From Providencia rettgeri (GTDB lineage: Bacteria; Pseudomonadota; Gammaproteobacteria; Enterobacterales; Enterobacteriaceae): 64,000 nt of DNA. Positions 47,558 through 57,518 of this stretch are shown here, piece by piece. A program made the translations under genes and the position numbers. The notes beneath the pieces are model-generated. The model did not search any database, was not told the DNA's origin, and saw only the letters and a list, made by a program, of their open reading frames with translations. The stretch spans positions 992,001 through 1,056,000 of the forward strand of contig NZ_CP053896.1 of NCBI RefSeq assembly GCF_013255915.1, written 5' to 3'. How positions within the stretch are numbered: position 1 is the stretch's first letter; every line of letters starts with the position of its first letter.

Positions 47558-49117
47558 TTGATCCCGGACGTATCGAAAGCGCTCTCATGGTTAGAGGCGC
47601 ACCCAGAAACACTTAATGGTATTCAACGTGGTATTGAGCGTGAAACATTGCGTGTAACCCCCACAGGCGCAATTGCAGAGACCTTGCATCCAGAAGGGCT
47701 GGGAAAAGCTTTAACACATAAATGGATCACGACAGATTTTGCGGAGTCCTTACTCGAATTTATTACTCCTGTAGATAAAAGCATTAGCCATAATTTGGCT
47801 TTTTTGCGAGATTTACACCGCTATACAGCTCGTCACCTTCAAGATGAAAGAATGTGGCCGCTGAGTATGCCATGCTTTATTGAAAGTGAAGATAAAATCA
47901 CTCTTGCGCAGTACGGCTCTTCTAATGTGGGGCAGTTTAAAACGCTGTACCGTGAAGGCCTTAAAAATCGTTATGGTGCTTTGATGCAAACGATAGCAGG
48001 GGTGCATTATAACTTCTCTTTGCCGATTGAATTTTGGCAAGCATGGGCGGGTATTGAAGACGAAGAAAGCGGTAAAGAAAAAATTTCTGAAGGCTATTTA
48101 CGTCTAATTAGAAATTACTACCGCTTTGGTTGGGTTATTCCTTATCTATTTGGCGCATCTCCAGCTATTTGCGGCTCTTTTTTGAAAGATAGGGATACGA
48201 CGCTATCATTTGATAAAACAGACTGTGGTACGTATTACTTGCCTTATGCGACATCATTACGCATGAGTGACTTAGGTTATACAAATAAATCACAAAGTGA
48301 TTTAAACATCACATTCAATAAATTGGATGAATATGTAGAGAACCTGAAAAAAGCCATCCATAAGCCTTCAGCTGAATTTGAAAAACTGGGTGTAAAAAAA
48401 GACGGCAAATATATTCAACTAAATACGAATGTGCTGCAGATTGAAAATGAGCTCTATGCCCCAATACGGCCCAAACGCGTTCCTAAAGGCAATGAATCAC
48501 CTTCTGACGCATTATTACGTGGTGGTATTGAGTACATTGAAGTCCGTTCACTTGATATCAATCCATTTAGTGCGATAGGCGTTAATGAAACGCAAGCTCG
48601 TTTTGTTGATCTATTCTTAATATGGTGTGTACTTGCTGATGCACCTGAAATGAATGCTCAGGAATTAGACTGTTGCCGTCAAAACTGGAATCGTGTCATT
48701 CTTGAAGGTCGTAAACCAGGCCAAGTCATTGGTTTCGGTTGTGGCAGCGAAGTTAAACCATTAGTTGACGTTGGGCAGCAATTATTTAATGACTTGATCC
48801 GTGTGGCTGAAGTGCTAGACACTTGTTGCGATGCAAAATATCAAGAAGTTTGTCACCAATTTGTTGCTATGTTTAAAGACCCAACTCTTACATATTCAGC
48901 GCTTGTTATGGATGAAATGTTAGAAAAAGGTATTGGTGGTTACGGGTTAGAATTAGCTGAAAAATATTTTGAACAGTTAGTGAACGAGCCGTATGAAGTG
49001 ATAACTGAAGAGCAATTTGAGCAAGCACGAGTAGCTTCAATAGCGAAGCAAGCGAAGATGGAACAAAGTGAGAGCGAAAGCTTTGAGGACTATCTACGCA
49101 TTCATGCAGGACGCTAA
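47558..49117 (+). CDS. gshA: Glutamate-cysteine ligase
   Basis: GshA makes gamma-glutamylcysteine, the first step of glutathione synthesis. The 519-residue protein is of the proteobacterial type: [30 protein letters not shown] and [12 protein letters not shown] are the substrate and metal motifs. Start is TTG 47558, matching the E. coli TTG, with GGCGGGAGG upstream. MicA is encoded on the opposite strand just after it. Confidence 0.97.
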   Translation: MIPDVSKALSWLEAHPETLNGIQRGIERETLRVTPTGAIAETLHPEGLGKALTHKWITTDFAESLLEFITPVDKSISHNLAFLRDLHRYTARHLQDERMWPLSMPCFIESEDKITLAQYGSSNVGQFKTLYREGLKNRYGALMQTIAGVHYNFSLPIEFWQAWAGIEDEESGKEKISEGYLRLIRNYYRFGWVIPYLFGASPAICGSFLKDRDTTLSFDKTDCGTYYLPYATSLRMSDLGYTNKSQSDLNITFNKLDEYVENLKKAIHKPSAEFEKLGVKKDGKYIQLNTNVLQIENELYAPIRPKRVPKGNESPSDALLRGGIEYIEVRSLDINPFSAIGVNETQARFVDLFLIWCVLADAPEMNAQELDCCRQNWNRVILEGRKPGQVIGFGCGSEVKPLVDVGQQLFNDLIRVAEVLDTCCDAKYQEVCHQFVAMFKDPTLTYSALVMDEMLEKGIGGYGLELAEKYFEQLVNEPYEVITEEQFEQARVASIAKQAKMEQSESESFEDYLRIHAGR

Positions 49118-49191
49118 AAGAAATGGCCACTCTAGGTGGCCAAAAAAAATCTCTTAGAGAATTAGGGATGATAACAAATTGCGCGTCTTTC
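49116..49191 (-). ncRNA. micA: MicA small regulatory RNA
   Basis: Read on the minus strand, the RNA starts GAAAGACGCGC-AATTTGTTATCAT and ends in the hairpin TGGCCACC-TAGA-GTGGCCA with a T-rich tail. This matches E. coli MicA, which lies in the same place, between gshA and luxS on the opposite strand. MicA is a sigma-E-dependent, Hfq-binding sRNA that represses ompA and other porin mRNAs through its 5' end, the most conserved part here. The 3' end is approximate. Confidence 0.9.
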
Positions 49192-49268
49192 AATAATTCA
49201 GACTCTGTATTTTCAAAATAGTTTCATTTATTTTAGAAAATATTTTTTATTTTCGAGGAGGTCACGAA

Positions 49269-49784
49269 ATGCCATTATTAGATAGCTTTACTGTCGATCA
49301 TACTCGCATGTCAGCACCTGCTGTACGTGTGGCAAAAACCATGAAAACACCAAGCGGTGATACCATCACAGTTTTTGATTTGCGTTTTACTGTACCAAAT
49401 GAAGAAGCCATGACAGAAAAAGGGACGCATACTTTAGAGCACCTTTTTGCAGGCTTTATGCGTGATCACCTCAACGGAAATGGTGTTGAAATTATTGATA
49501 TTTCACCAATGGGGTGCCGTACTGGTTTTTATATGAGCCTTATTGGCCAGCCAGATGAACTGCGTGTTGCTAATGCATGGAAAGCGGCAATGGAAGATGT
49601 TTTGCAAGTGAAAGACCAAAACAAGATCCCTGAATTGAATGTCTATCAGTGCGGTACATACAAAATGCACTCACTGGAAGAAGCCCAGCAAATTGCACGT
49701 AATGTTCTTGCATCAGAAATTGGTATCAATAAAAATGATGAATTAGCATTACCTGCAGAGAAACTTGAACAGCTACACGTTTAG
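49269..49784 (+). CDS. luxS: S-ribosylhomocysteine lyase (AI-2 synthase)
   Basis: LuxS cleaves S-ribosylhomocysteine to homocysteine and DPD, the precursor of autoinducer-2. The metal ligands are H54 and H58 in T-H-T-L-E-H and C128 in Y-Q-C-G-T-Y; E57 is the acid/base. 171 residues, normal length. A very strong ribosome-binding site (GAGGAGGTC) precedes the ATG. Confidence 0.98.
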   Translation: MPLLDSFTVDHTRMSAPAVRVAKTMKTPSGDTITVFDLRFTVPNEEAMTEKGTHTLEHLFAGFMRDHLNGNGVEIIDISPMGCRTGFYMSLIGQPDELRVANAWKAAMEDVLQVKDQNKIPELNVYQCGTYKMHSLEEAQQIARNVLASEIGINKNDELALPAEKLEQLHV

Positions 49785-49804
49785 TTTTTATCAAATATTC
49801 TCTA

Positions 49805-49833
49805 TAAAAAGAGCCAATTAAGGCTCTTTTTAT
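49805..49833. terminator. Bidirectional terminator between luxS and yfjD
   Basis: AAAAGAGCC at 49807-49815 pairs with GGCTCTTTT at 49822-49830, with T tracts in both orientations. Confidence 0.85.
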
Positions 49834-49869
49834 TTTATATGAGAATTAAATTGCAAGTTTATGGCCAAA

Positions 49870-51156
49870 TTAAAGATCAGGGACTTGAGAACTAAATGTA
49901 AGAGGTGTGATCCTAACCTGTTTAACGATATTTTCACTCATCGCTAATACCTCGATAAGGTAATGCCCCACCACGATTTGCTCTTCAAGCTGTGGAATAT
50001 CACCAATGACCTCTAAAACCATGCCATTAACCGTCCTAGGGCCATCTATGGGGAGATTCCAATCAAAAGCCTTATTCAGCTCACGAATATTAGCAGAACC
50101 GTCTACAAGAACGCTTCCATCACTTTGTGGCAAGACTTCTTCGGCTAAAGATGGTGACATCGAGGTTGTGAAGTCACCCACTATCTCTTCTAATATATCT
50201 TCGACAGTGATAAGGCCTTGAATTTCACCGTATTCATCAACAATGATCCCTAGTTTTTCTTTATTGTGCTGGAAGTTAACTAACTGAACATTTAATGGTG
50301 TACTGTTAGGAATAAAATAAATGTTATCTGCAGCTTTAATTAGGTTTTGCTTATTAAACTCTCGTTTTTCCATCATAAGACGGTATGCTTCGCGGACGCG
50401 TAAAATGCCAATAGAGTCATCAAGTGAGTCGCGATAAAGCACAATGCGGCCATGAGGGGAGTGCGTGAGCTGCCGAATGATTGATTTCCAGTCATCATTG
50501 ACATCAATACCAACAATCTCATTCCTTGGCAGCATAATATCGCCAACAGTGACTTTGTCTAAGTCTAAAATTGAAATCAACATGTCTTGATTTCGGCGGC
50601 TAATTTTATGCTTTGATTCGTTAACAATGGTGCGTAGCTCTTCCTTATTAACCGCATCAGTTCGTGCGGTTAGTGACCTCACCCCAATGCAGCGTAACAG
50701 TAGCGCTGAAATAGTATTAAATGCCCAAACAATAGGCATCATGACTACTTGTAATGGTTTTAAGAGGTAACTACTTGGAAATGCGATTTTTTCAGGGTAC
50801 AGCGCTGCCAGTGTTTTTGGCATGACTTCGGCAAAAATGAGGATCACAAAAGTCAGGATCCCTGTAGCCATAGCTACACCTGCATTCCCATATAGTCGCA
50901 TACCAATGATGGTCGCTAATGCGGAAGCGACTATGTTGATTAAGTTATTACCAATAAGGACTAGGCTTAACAGCTTATCAGGGTGTTTAAGAAGTTTTTC
51001 AACGCGGATCGCTGAGCGATTACCTTGTTTTGCTAAATGTTTTAACCGATAACGGTTTAGCGTCATCATCCCTGTTTCTGATGCAGAGAAATAGGCTGAC
51101 ATAAAAATTAATACAATCAATATGATGATTAGCGTACTCGTGGACACATCATCCAA
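49870..51156 (-). CDS. corB: CNNM/CorC-type transporter (YfjD, CorB)
   Basis: A 428-residue protein with the domain order DUF21 (three to four N-terminal membrane helices, residues 1-180), a pair of CBS domains (about 205-330) and a C-terminal CorC_HlyC domain. E. coli YfjD (CorB) affects Mg2+ and Co2+ resistance. Start is TTG 51156 (M-D-D-V-S-T-S-T-L-I-I-I-L-I), supported by alignment and the upstream AAGGAAAC. Forms a unit with ypjD as in E. coli. Confidence 0.92.
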   Translation of the reverse strand: MDDVSTSTLIIILIVLIFMSAYFSASETGMMTLNRYRLKHLAKQGNRSAIRVEKLLKHPDKLLSLVLIGNNLINIVASALATIIGMRLYGNAGVAMATGILTFVILIFAEVMPKTLAALYPEKIAFPSSYLLKPLQVVMMPIVWAFNTISALLLRCIGVRSLTARTDAVNKEELRTIVNESKHKISRRNQDMLISILDLDKVTVGDIMLPRNEIVGIDVNDDWKSIIRQLTHSPHGRIVLYRDSLDDSIGILRVREAYRLMMEKREFNKQNLIKAADNIYFIPNSTPLNVQLVNFQHNKEKLGIIVDEYGEIQGLITVEDILEEIVGDFTTSMSPSLAEEVLPQSDGSVLVDGSANIRELNKAFDWNLPIDGPRTVNGMVLEVIGDIPQLEEQIVVGHYLIEVLAMSENIVKQVRITPLTFSSQVPDL

Positions 51157-51198
51157 AACAAGTTTCCTTATATTGTGAAAGTCGTGGCTTTATTTGCG

Positions 51199-51990
51199 TC
51201 AAAATACCATAAACTCCTGTATTAAACGGTTACCAAAAAAAGCCATTGTTAAGATGATTGAGCCACCAACATGGAAAAATAGGACGCGCTTACCTCGCCA
51301 TCCTCCATGGAAATGTCCCCAAAGTAGAGTGATATAAATAAACCATGCAATGACGGATAATACCGATTTATGGATATTTTCTTTATCAAAAATATTATCC
51401 ATATAAATAAAGCCAGTACACAAGGTCAGAGTCAGCAAAATGACCCCAACTTGAGTGATGTGGAACATTTTACGTTCAATTACCATCATGGGTGGCATAT
51501 CTGGACTAAATTTTAAGGTTTTGTTCTTTAGCTGATGGTCAATTAAAGCCACTTGTAATGCATATAAAGCCGCAATAAGGAGTGTCGCATAGCTCAACAA
51601 AGCTAGACCAATATGAACAAAAAGTGGTACTCGAGCTTCAAGATGCGTAATAAACTCACCAGGCATTAGCGTTGACAGCATCAAGTTAATAATGGCAAAA
51701 CTATAGACTATAGGCGTTAAGTACCAAGCTTTTCCCCAGTAAGCGACAACAGTCATAATCACACACATGAGTAAGCTCACTGTTGAGCCTAAATTCAACA
51801 GAGTGAGGTTTTGTCCCTCGGCTTCACTGAAAATCAAAAATTTCAATGTAATAGCGTGAGTTACTAACGCAACAACGGCAAGAAAAAGCGCGAGATGGCG
51901 GTAGAACGGCTGTTTACGCACTTGGCCAGGGACGATCAGTAACAGACTGACCATGTATGTACAAACTGCTATGACTGCAAATACGGGCAT
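51199..51990 (-). CDS. ypjD: Inner membrane protein YpjD (CorE), cytochrome c assembly-like
   Basis: A 263-residue polytopic membrane protein of the CcsA/CcmC-like family (cytochrome C assembly domain) with about eight hydrophobic helices. The role in E. coli is unclear; the name CorE reflects its linkage to corB. It is divergent from ffh, the same arrangement as in E. coli. Confidence 0.88.
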   Translation of the reverse strand: MPVFAVIAVCTYMVSLLLIVPGQVRKQPFYRHLALFLAVVALVTHAITLKFLIFSEAEGQNLTLLNLGSTVSLLMCVIMTVVAYWGKAWYLTPIVYSFAIINLMLSTLMPGEFITHLEARVPLFVHIGLALLSYATLLIAALYALQVALIDHQLKNKTLKFSPDMPPMMVIERKMFHITQVGVILLTLTLCTGFIYMDNIFDKENIHKSVLSVIAWFIYITLLWGHFHGGWRGKRVLFFHVGGSIILTMAFFGNRLIQEFMVF

Positions 51991-52374
51991 AGTATAGTGT
52001 CGTTAATCATTTTTAGTGGAAAGTTATTCATAGTATAACTTGTACGAGTGTAGGCTCCAACTATTGGACAGGCCAATCACAATATATTCATTGCTGATAG
52101 CACTTCATGCGCCTACTGATTGGTTCGTATTATTAAATTCAAACCATAATAACCTGTATCATCTGTTTCAAACAGGGGGCAGCGAAAAAACTGCGGGCAT
52201 GTTACAATGGGGCATTATTTTGCCGCGATTATTTTTAGTGTTGGTTTCCCTTCATCATTGTGAAGGTATTGATGCTTATAATTCAAGTTGTTAGGTAACA
52301 CGCACTTGAAATTATCTGTATTAGCAACCAGATCAGGCTGACATCGGCCCATCAACAGAATTGAGCTAAGACAT
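51991..52374. other. Intergenic region between ypjD and ffh
   Basis: A divergent 384-base region. No RNA gene, repeat, or convincing promoter pair was recognised; short open frames here lack ribosome-binding sites and homologue-like features. Confidence 0.4.
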
Positions 52375-53736
52375 ATGTTTGATAATTTAACTGACAGACT
52401 ATCGCGCACGTTGCGCAATATCAGTGGGCGTGGGCGTCTAACTGATGAAAATATTAAAGAAACACTACGCGAAGTTCGCATGGCCTTGCTGGAAGCTGAC
52501 GTTGCTTTGCCAGTTGTCCGTGAATTCATTCAAAAAGTTAAAGAAAATGCCGTTGGGCAAGATGTCAATAAAAGTCTAACACCCGGTCAAGAATTCATTA
52601 AAATAGTTCAAAATGAACTGACTAGGGCGATGGGGGACGAAAACCACCAACTTAATTTATCCGCACAACCTCCTGCTGTCGTTTTAATGGCAGGTTTGCA
52701 AGGTGCCGGTAAAACGACCAGCGTTGCAAAATTAGGTAAGCTCTTAAAAGAAAAGCAAAAGAAAAAAGTATTAGTTGTCTCTGCTGACGTTTATCGCCCT
52801 GCTGCGATTAAACAATTAGAGACATTAGCTGAAAGTGTTGGAATTGACTTTTTTCCTTCAGAAGTACAAGAAAAACCCGCTGTAATTGTTCAAAAAGCAT
52901 TAAAACATGCACAATTGCAATTCTACGATGTGCTGTTAGTAGATACCGCGGGTCGCTTGCACGTCGACGAAGCGATGATGGAAGAAATCCAAGAAGTTCA
53001 CCGCATTATTAAGCCAGTTGAAACCTTATTCGTCGTCGATGCGATGACAGGACAGGATGCGGCAAACACAGCGAAAGCGTTTAATGAAGCCTTGCCACTG
53101 ACTGGGGTTGTGTTGACCAAGGTCGATGGTGATGCGCGAGGCGGTGCGGCGCTTTCTATTCGCGCAATTACAGGCAAACCCATTAAATTTCTAGGGGTTG
53201 GTGAAAAAACTGATGCCTTAGAACCATTCCATCCAGAGCGCGTCGCGTCTCGTATCCTTGGTATGGGTGATGTAATTTCTCTGATTGAAGAGATTGAGCA
53301 TAAAGTTGACCGCGATGAAGCTGAAAAGCTGGCTAAAAAACTTAAAACAGGGGATGGCTTTGATTTAAATGACTTTTTAAGTCAATTAAAGCAAATGCGT
53401 AATATGGGCGGTATGGCGAGCATGATGAGCAAAATGCCCGGGATGTCTCAGTTACCGGATGCCGTTAAGTCCCAAATGGATGATAAAATCACCGTTCGTA
53501 TGGAAGCGATGATTAATTCCATGACACGTAAAGAACGTGAAAAACCGGAAATTATTAAAGGTTCGCGAAAACGTCGTATTGCGGCAGGTTCGGGAACTAC
53601 TGTGCAAGAAGTTAATCGCCTCTTAAAACAATTTGATGACATGCAACGCATGATGAAGAAAATGAAAAAAGGCGGTCTAGCCAAGATGATGCGCGGCATG
53701 AAGGGTATGATGCCACCGGGTTTTCCGGGGCGTTAA
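52375..53736 (+). CDS. ffh: Signal recognition particle protein Ffh
   Basis: Ffh is the SRP54 GTPase that with 4.5S RNA targets nascent membrane proteins to FtsY. The 453-residue protein has the N domain, the G domain with G-L-Q-G-A-G-K-T-T-S, D-T-A-G-R-L, T-K-V-D-G-D and the C-terminal M domain, rich in Met and Lys (M-R-N-M-G-G-M-A-S-M-M-S-K-M-P-G-M). Normal length. Confidence 0.98.
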   Translation: MFDNLTDRLSRTLRNISGRGRLTDENIKETLREVRMALLEADVALPVVREFIQKVKENAVGQDVNKSLTPGQEFIKIVQNELTRAMGDENHQLNLSAQPPAVVLMAGLQGAGKTTSVAKLGKLLKEKQKKKVLVVSADVYRPAAIKQLETLAESVGIDFFPSEVQEKPAVIVQKALKHAQLQFYDVLLVDTAGRLHVDEAMMEEIQEVHRIIKPVETLFVVDAMTGQDAANTAKAFNEALPLTGVVLTKVDGDARGGAALSIRAITGKPIKFLGVGEKTDALEPFHPERVASRILGMGDVISLIEEIEHKVDRDEAEKLAKKLKTGDGFDLNDFLSQLKQMRNMGGMASMMSKMPGMSQLPDAVKSQMDDKITVRMEAMINSMTRKEREKPEIIKGSRKRRIAAGSGTTVQEVNRLLKQFDDMQRMMKKMKKGGLAKMMRGMKGMMPPGFPGR

Positions 53737-53816
53737 GCAATAAAGCCTCAAACAAAACGCACTTTTGATTGATTTTTGCGTCAAAGTGAGTAAACTTTTC
53801 GGGCTTTTTATATGAC

Positions 53817-53854
53817 AGCCGGACTCTATCCCTCGATGGAGTCTGGTTGTTTTG
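53817..53854 (+). terminator. Hairpin with T-rich tail between ffh and rpsP
   Basis: AGCCGGACTCTAT at 53817-53829 folds against ATGGAGTCTGGTT at 53836-53848 (three G-U pairs), followed by GTTTTGTT. It lies just before the rpsP start and may end ffh transcripts or attenuate readthrough. Confidence 0.6.
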
Positions 53855-53872
53855 TTAACTAATGAGGATGTT

Positions 53873-54121
53873 ATGGTAACAATTCGTTTATCTCGTGGCG
53901 GCGCTAAAAAACGTCCGTTCTACCAAATCGTTGTGACTGATAGCCGCAATGCGCGTGACGGTCGTTTCATTGAGCGTATCGGTTTCTTCAACCCGATCGC
54001 TGCAGGTCAAGCAGAAGAACTGCGTTTAGACCTGGACCGTGTTGAGCACTGGGTTGGCTTAGGCGCAACTATTTCTGACCGTGTTGCACAACTGGTCAAA
54101 CAAGCTAAGAAAGCAGCTTAA
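53873..54121 (+). CDS. rpsP: 30S ribosomal protein S16
   Basis: S16 is an 82-residue small-subunit protein ([17 protein letters not shown]) that binds 16S rRNA early in assembly. Start at ATG 53873 after GAGG. First gene of the rpsP-rimM-trmD-rplS operon, with the same order as E. coli. Confidence 0.99.
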   Translation: MVTIRLSRGGAKKRPFYQIVVTDSRNARDGRFIERIGFFNPIAAGQAEELRLDLDRVEHWVGLGATISDRVAQLVKQAKKAA

Positions 54122-54139
54122 TCTGTCGCGGTGGTAACA

Positions 54140-54685
54140 ATGAGCAAGCAAACTAAACTACAGCCACCTGAAAACCCAATTGTATTGGGGAAATTAGGTG
54201 CGGCATACGGTATTCGTGGTTGGCTCAAAGTTTTTTCGTCCACCGAACATGCTGAAAGTATTTTTGAGTATCAGCCTTGGTTTATCCAACGTTCAGGTCA
54301 ATGGCAACACATTGAAATTGAAGATTGGAAACATCATAACAAGGATATCATTGTCAAGCTGAACGGGGTCGATGACCGCGATGCAGCCGCGCTTTTGACT
54401 AACTTTGAAATTGCGGTTGATTCAACCCAACTTCCTGAGTTAGAAAACGAATACTACTGGAAAGACCTGATGGGCTGCCAAGTAGTGACGTTACAAGGCT
54501 ATGACCTTGGTACCATCACTGACATGATGGAGACCGGTTCAAATGATGTGCTGGTCATTAAGGCGAATTTAAAAGATGCATTTGGCATCAAGGAGCGGTT
54601 GGTTCCGTTTCTTGATGGGCAGGTTATCAAGAAAGTCGATCTCGATGCCAAACTTATTGAAGTGGATTGGGATCCTGGTTTTTAA
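54140..54685 (+). CDS. rimM: Ribosome maturation factor RimM
   Basis: RimM aids assembly of the 30S head and binds S19. The 181-residue protein has the N-terminal RimM domain ([17 protein letters not shown]) and the PRC barrel (Y-Y-W-K-D-L-M-G-C), ending E-V-D-W-D-P-G-F. Start ATG 54140 (M-S-K-Q); a GTG at 54131 is possible but less like homologues. Confidence 0.97.
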   Translation: MSKQTKLQPPENPIVLGKLGAAYGIRGWLKVFSSTEHAESIFEYQPWFIQRSGQWQHIEIEDWKHHNKDIIVKLNGVDDRDAAALLTNFEIAVDSTQLPELENEYYWKDLMGCQVVTLQGYDLGTITDMMETGSNDVLVIKANLKDAFGIKERLVPFLDGQVIKKVDLDAKLIEVDWDPGF

Positions 54686-54723
54686 ATCTCCGGTTGAACG
54701 GTTTTGATAAGTGGGACGAAATT

Positions 54724-55488
54724 ATGTGGATTGGTGTAATTAGCCTGTTTCCCGAAATGTTCCGCGCAATAACCGAGTACGGGGTAACTGGTCGGGCAGT
54801 GAAAAATGGCCTGCTAACATTTGAGTGCTGGAATCCACGAGATTTTACTCACGATAAGCACAAAACTGTTGATGATCGCCCCTATGGTGGTGGTCCAGGC
54901 ATGCTGATGATGGTGCAACCGCTTAAGGATGCAATCAACGCAGCAAGAACTGAGGCTGGTGAGGGTGCAAAGGTTATTTATCTTTCACCGCAAGGGCGCA
55001 AACTTAGTCAAGACGGTGTTTGCGAGCTGGCAACCAATGAGAAATTGATTCTTGTTTGTGGCCGCTATGAAGGCATTGATGAGCGTATCATTCAAACCGA
55101 AGTTGACGAAGAATGGTCAATCGGTGATTACGTTCTCAGTGGCGGGGAACTTCCCGCGATGGTGTTGATTGACTCAGTTTCACGGTTTATACCGGGAGTA
55201 CTTGGTCATCAAGCCTCTGCTCAAGAAGACTCTTTTGCAGATGGTTTGTTAGATTGTCCGCACTATACCCGCCCTGAAGTGTTAGATGGCATGCAAGTTC
55301 CTGATGTTTTACTTTCAGGAAACCACGCTAAAATAGATAGCTGGCGTATGAAACAATCACTCGGCCGTACCTGGCTTAGAAGACCTGAGCTTCTGGAAAG
55401 CCTAGCTCTGACTGACGAGCAGAGGATGTTGCTGGCTGAATTCCAACGGGAATATCAGTCTGAGCAACAAATGAATCCAGACAATTAA
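54724..55488 (+). CDS. trmD: tRNA (guanine37-N1)-methyltransferase
   Basis: TrmD makes m1G37 in tRNAs and prevents frameshifting. The 254-residue SPOUT protein has the knot motifs [21 protein letters not shown] and [11 protein letters not shown], with the C-terminal dimer-stabilising helix. Start ATG 54724 ([11 protein letters not shown]). Confidence 0.98.
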   Translation: MWIGVISLFPEMFRAITEYGVTGRAVKNGLLTFECWNPRDFTHDKHKTVDDRPYGGGPGMLMMVQPLKDAINAARTEAGEGAKVIYLSPQGRKLSQDGVCELATNEKLILVCGRYEGIDERIIQTEVDEEWSIGDYVLSGGELPAMVLIDSVSRFIPGVLGHQASAQEDSFADGLLDCPHYTRPEVLDGMQVPDVLLSGNHAKIDSWRMKQSLGRTWLRRPELLESLALTDEQRMLLAEFQREYQSEQQMNPDN

Positions 55489-55514
55489 TTGTCTAAACAT
55501 ATCAGTTTACCTAG

Positions 55515-55883
<369 letters not shown>

Positions 55884-55920
55884 TACGCTTTCGCTACATC
55901 CGAAAGTTATGTTATGAGAG

Positions 55921-55944
55921 AGGCCCGCTTTGCGGGCCTTTTTA
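55921..55944 (+). terminator. Terminator of the rpsP-rplS operon
   Basis: AGGCCCGC at 55921-55928 and GCGGGCCT at 55932-55939 with a 3-base loop, followed by five T residues. Confidence 0.93.
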
Positions 55945-55957
55945 TATTCGTCACTAT

Positions 55958-56019
55958 ATTCTTCATATTTCAAATTGTAGCTGTGTTGGCAGCACTCAGC
56001 CCCACAGGCCACATACCTT
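55958..56019. repeat. Truncated ERIC-type repeat (left half)
   Basis: Begins with a CATATTTCAAATTGTAGC end and continues GTGTTGGCAGCACTCAGCCC-CACAGGCCACATACC, then stops abruptly where the following full element starts. It corresponds to the left half of the adjacent copy, with several substitutions. Confidence 0.7.
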
Positions 56020-56144
56020 ATTCGTCATATTTCAAGTTGTAGCCGTGTTGGCTGCGTTCAGCCACACAGGTCACATACTTGTGTATGCTCCCTGCGATGT
56101 CCTCACTTTGCCGCCTTGCTATAACTCGAACTATTTAGAATATA
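56020..56144. repeat. Full-length ERIC-type repeat
   Basis: About 125 bases with the ERIC plan: left end CATATTTCAAGTTGTAGCCG, centre CACAGGTCACATACTTGTG followed by TATGCTCCCTGCGATG, then TCACTTTGCCGCCTTGCT and right end AACTCGAACTATTTAGAATA. It directly abuts a truncated copy on its left. Confidence 0.8.
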
Positions 56145-56266
56145 GCTGATAACTTATGCTTATCTGTAAATAAATTCTTACAGATTGCTTGTTTTTCTTT
56201 GGTCTATTAAAATATTTTAATGTTAAATTAATGTAAAACTGTAATTTATTCAATTCATTATGCTGG

Positions 56267-56325
56267 TGTAAATAATTCAATACGATAGTGGAAATATTTT
56301 ACATAAATGGATTGAATTGTTTACG
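56267..56325. promoter_or_regulatory. Two TyrR-like boxes upstream of aroF
   Basis: TGTAAATAATTCAATACG at 56267-56284 and TGGATTGAATTGTTTACG at 56308-56325 both keep the essential G and C of the TyrR consensus TGTAAA-N6-TTTACA, each with one good half. Start-to-start spacing is 41 bases. TyrR represses aroF-tyrA in E. coli. They are modest matches found by eye. Confidence 0.5.
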
Positions 56326-56416
56326 ATGCATGGTATGTTATTAGTCATACACCCAAACACAATACGTAAATAATAAACTAAGCAAATATAAGCTAATAAG
56401 TAGGTAAAAAATGATC

Positions 56417-57505
56417 ATGCAAAAAGATGTACTCAACAACGTGAATATTCAAGACGAGCAGGTATTAATCACTCCTGAGAGTCTGAAAGAGAAATATCCG
56501 CTGAGTCGCAGCAACCTGCATGCCATTGCGACATCGCGCCAAGTGATTGCTGACATTATTCATCAACGCGATCCTCGCTTACTCGTGGTATGTGGTCCTT
56601 GCTCAATCCATGATGTGGATGCCGCTATTGAATATGGTGAGCGCCTGAAAGTATTAGCCGAAGAATTAAGTGATAGCTTATATATTGTGATGCGTGTGTA
56701 TTTTGAAAAACCTCGTACAACCGTAGGTTGGAAAGGTTTGATTAGTGATCCATTTATGGATGGTTCTTTTGAAATGGAAAAAGGCCTACATATTGCTCGT
56801 GATTTGTTGACCAATTTAGTGAATATGGGGCTGCCATTAGCGACAGAAGCATTGGATCCTAACAATCCTCAATACTTAGGGGATTTATTCAGTTGGTCAG
56901 CCATTGGTGCAAGAACGACTGAGTCACAGACCCACCGTGAAATGGCATCTGGTTTATCTATGCCTGTTGGTTTCAAAAATGGAACCGATGGGAGTTTATC
57001 TACAGCGATTAATGCGTTAAAAGCAGCAGCGATGCCACACCGTTTTATGGGAATTAACCAATCTGGCCAAGTTTGTTTATTACATACCAAAGGTAATAGT
57101 AACGGACATGTCATTTTACGTGGTGGGAAAACGCCTAACTACAATGCTGAAGACATTGCGGCTTGTGAAGCGGAAATGAAAAAAGCAGGTTTAGAGCCGT
57201 CCCTTATGGTGGATTGTAGCCATGGAAACTCGAATAAAGATTACCGCCGTCAACCATTAGTTGTTGATTCTATTATTGAACAAATTATTAATGGTAATGA
57301 ATCAATTACAGGTATTATGCTAGAAAGTCATATTAATGAAGGGAATCAAACATCTGAACAAGCCCGTGACACAATGAAATACGGTGTGTCAGTGACAGAT
57401 GCCTGCATTAACTGGCAAACGACGGAAACGGTATTGCGTAAATTACATCAAGCATTGTTGCCTGTGCTTGAACAACGTGCGCAAAAATTGAGTAAAGTGA
57501 GCTGA
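56417..57505 (+). CDS. aroF: DAHP synthase, tyrosine-sensitive
   Basis: AroF condenses erythrose 4-phosphate and PEP to start the aromatic pathway. The 362-residue protein (from ATG 56417, M-Q-K-D-V; ATG 56411 is the alternative) has [31 protein letters not shown] and [12 protein letters not shown]. The tyrosine-sensitive assignment rests on the N terminus and on tyrA lying 13 bases downstream, as in the E. coli aroF-tyrA operon. Confidence 0.94.
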   Translation: MQKDVLNNVNIQDEQVLITPESLKEKYPLSRSNLHAIATSRQVIADIIHQRDPRLLVVCGPCSIHDVDAAIEYGERLKVLAEELSDSLYIVMRVYFEKPRTTVGWKGLISDPFMDGSFEMEKGLHIARDLLTNLVNMGLPLATEALDPNNPQYLGDLFSWSAIGARTTESQTHREMASGLSMPVGFKNGTDGSLSTAINALKAAAMPHRFMGINQSGQVCLLHTKGNSNGHVILRGGKTPNYNAEDIAACEAEMKKAGLEPSLMVDCSHGNSNKDYRRQPLVVDSIIEQIINGNESITGIMLESHINEGNQTSEQARDTMKYGVSVTDACINWQTTETVLRKLHQALLPVLEQRAQKLSKVS

Positions 57506-57518
57506 TCAAGGTATTGGT

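Noticed and set aside
49124-49142. Hairpin TGGCCAC...GTGGCCA as a terminator of gshA
   Set aside because: It is followed by A residues on the plus strand; it is the terminator of the minus-strand sRNA MicA.
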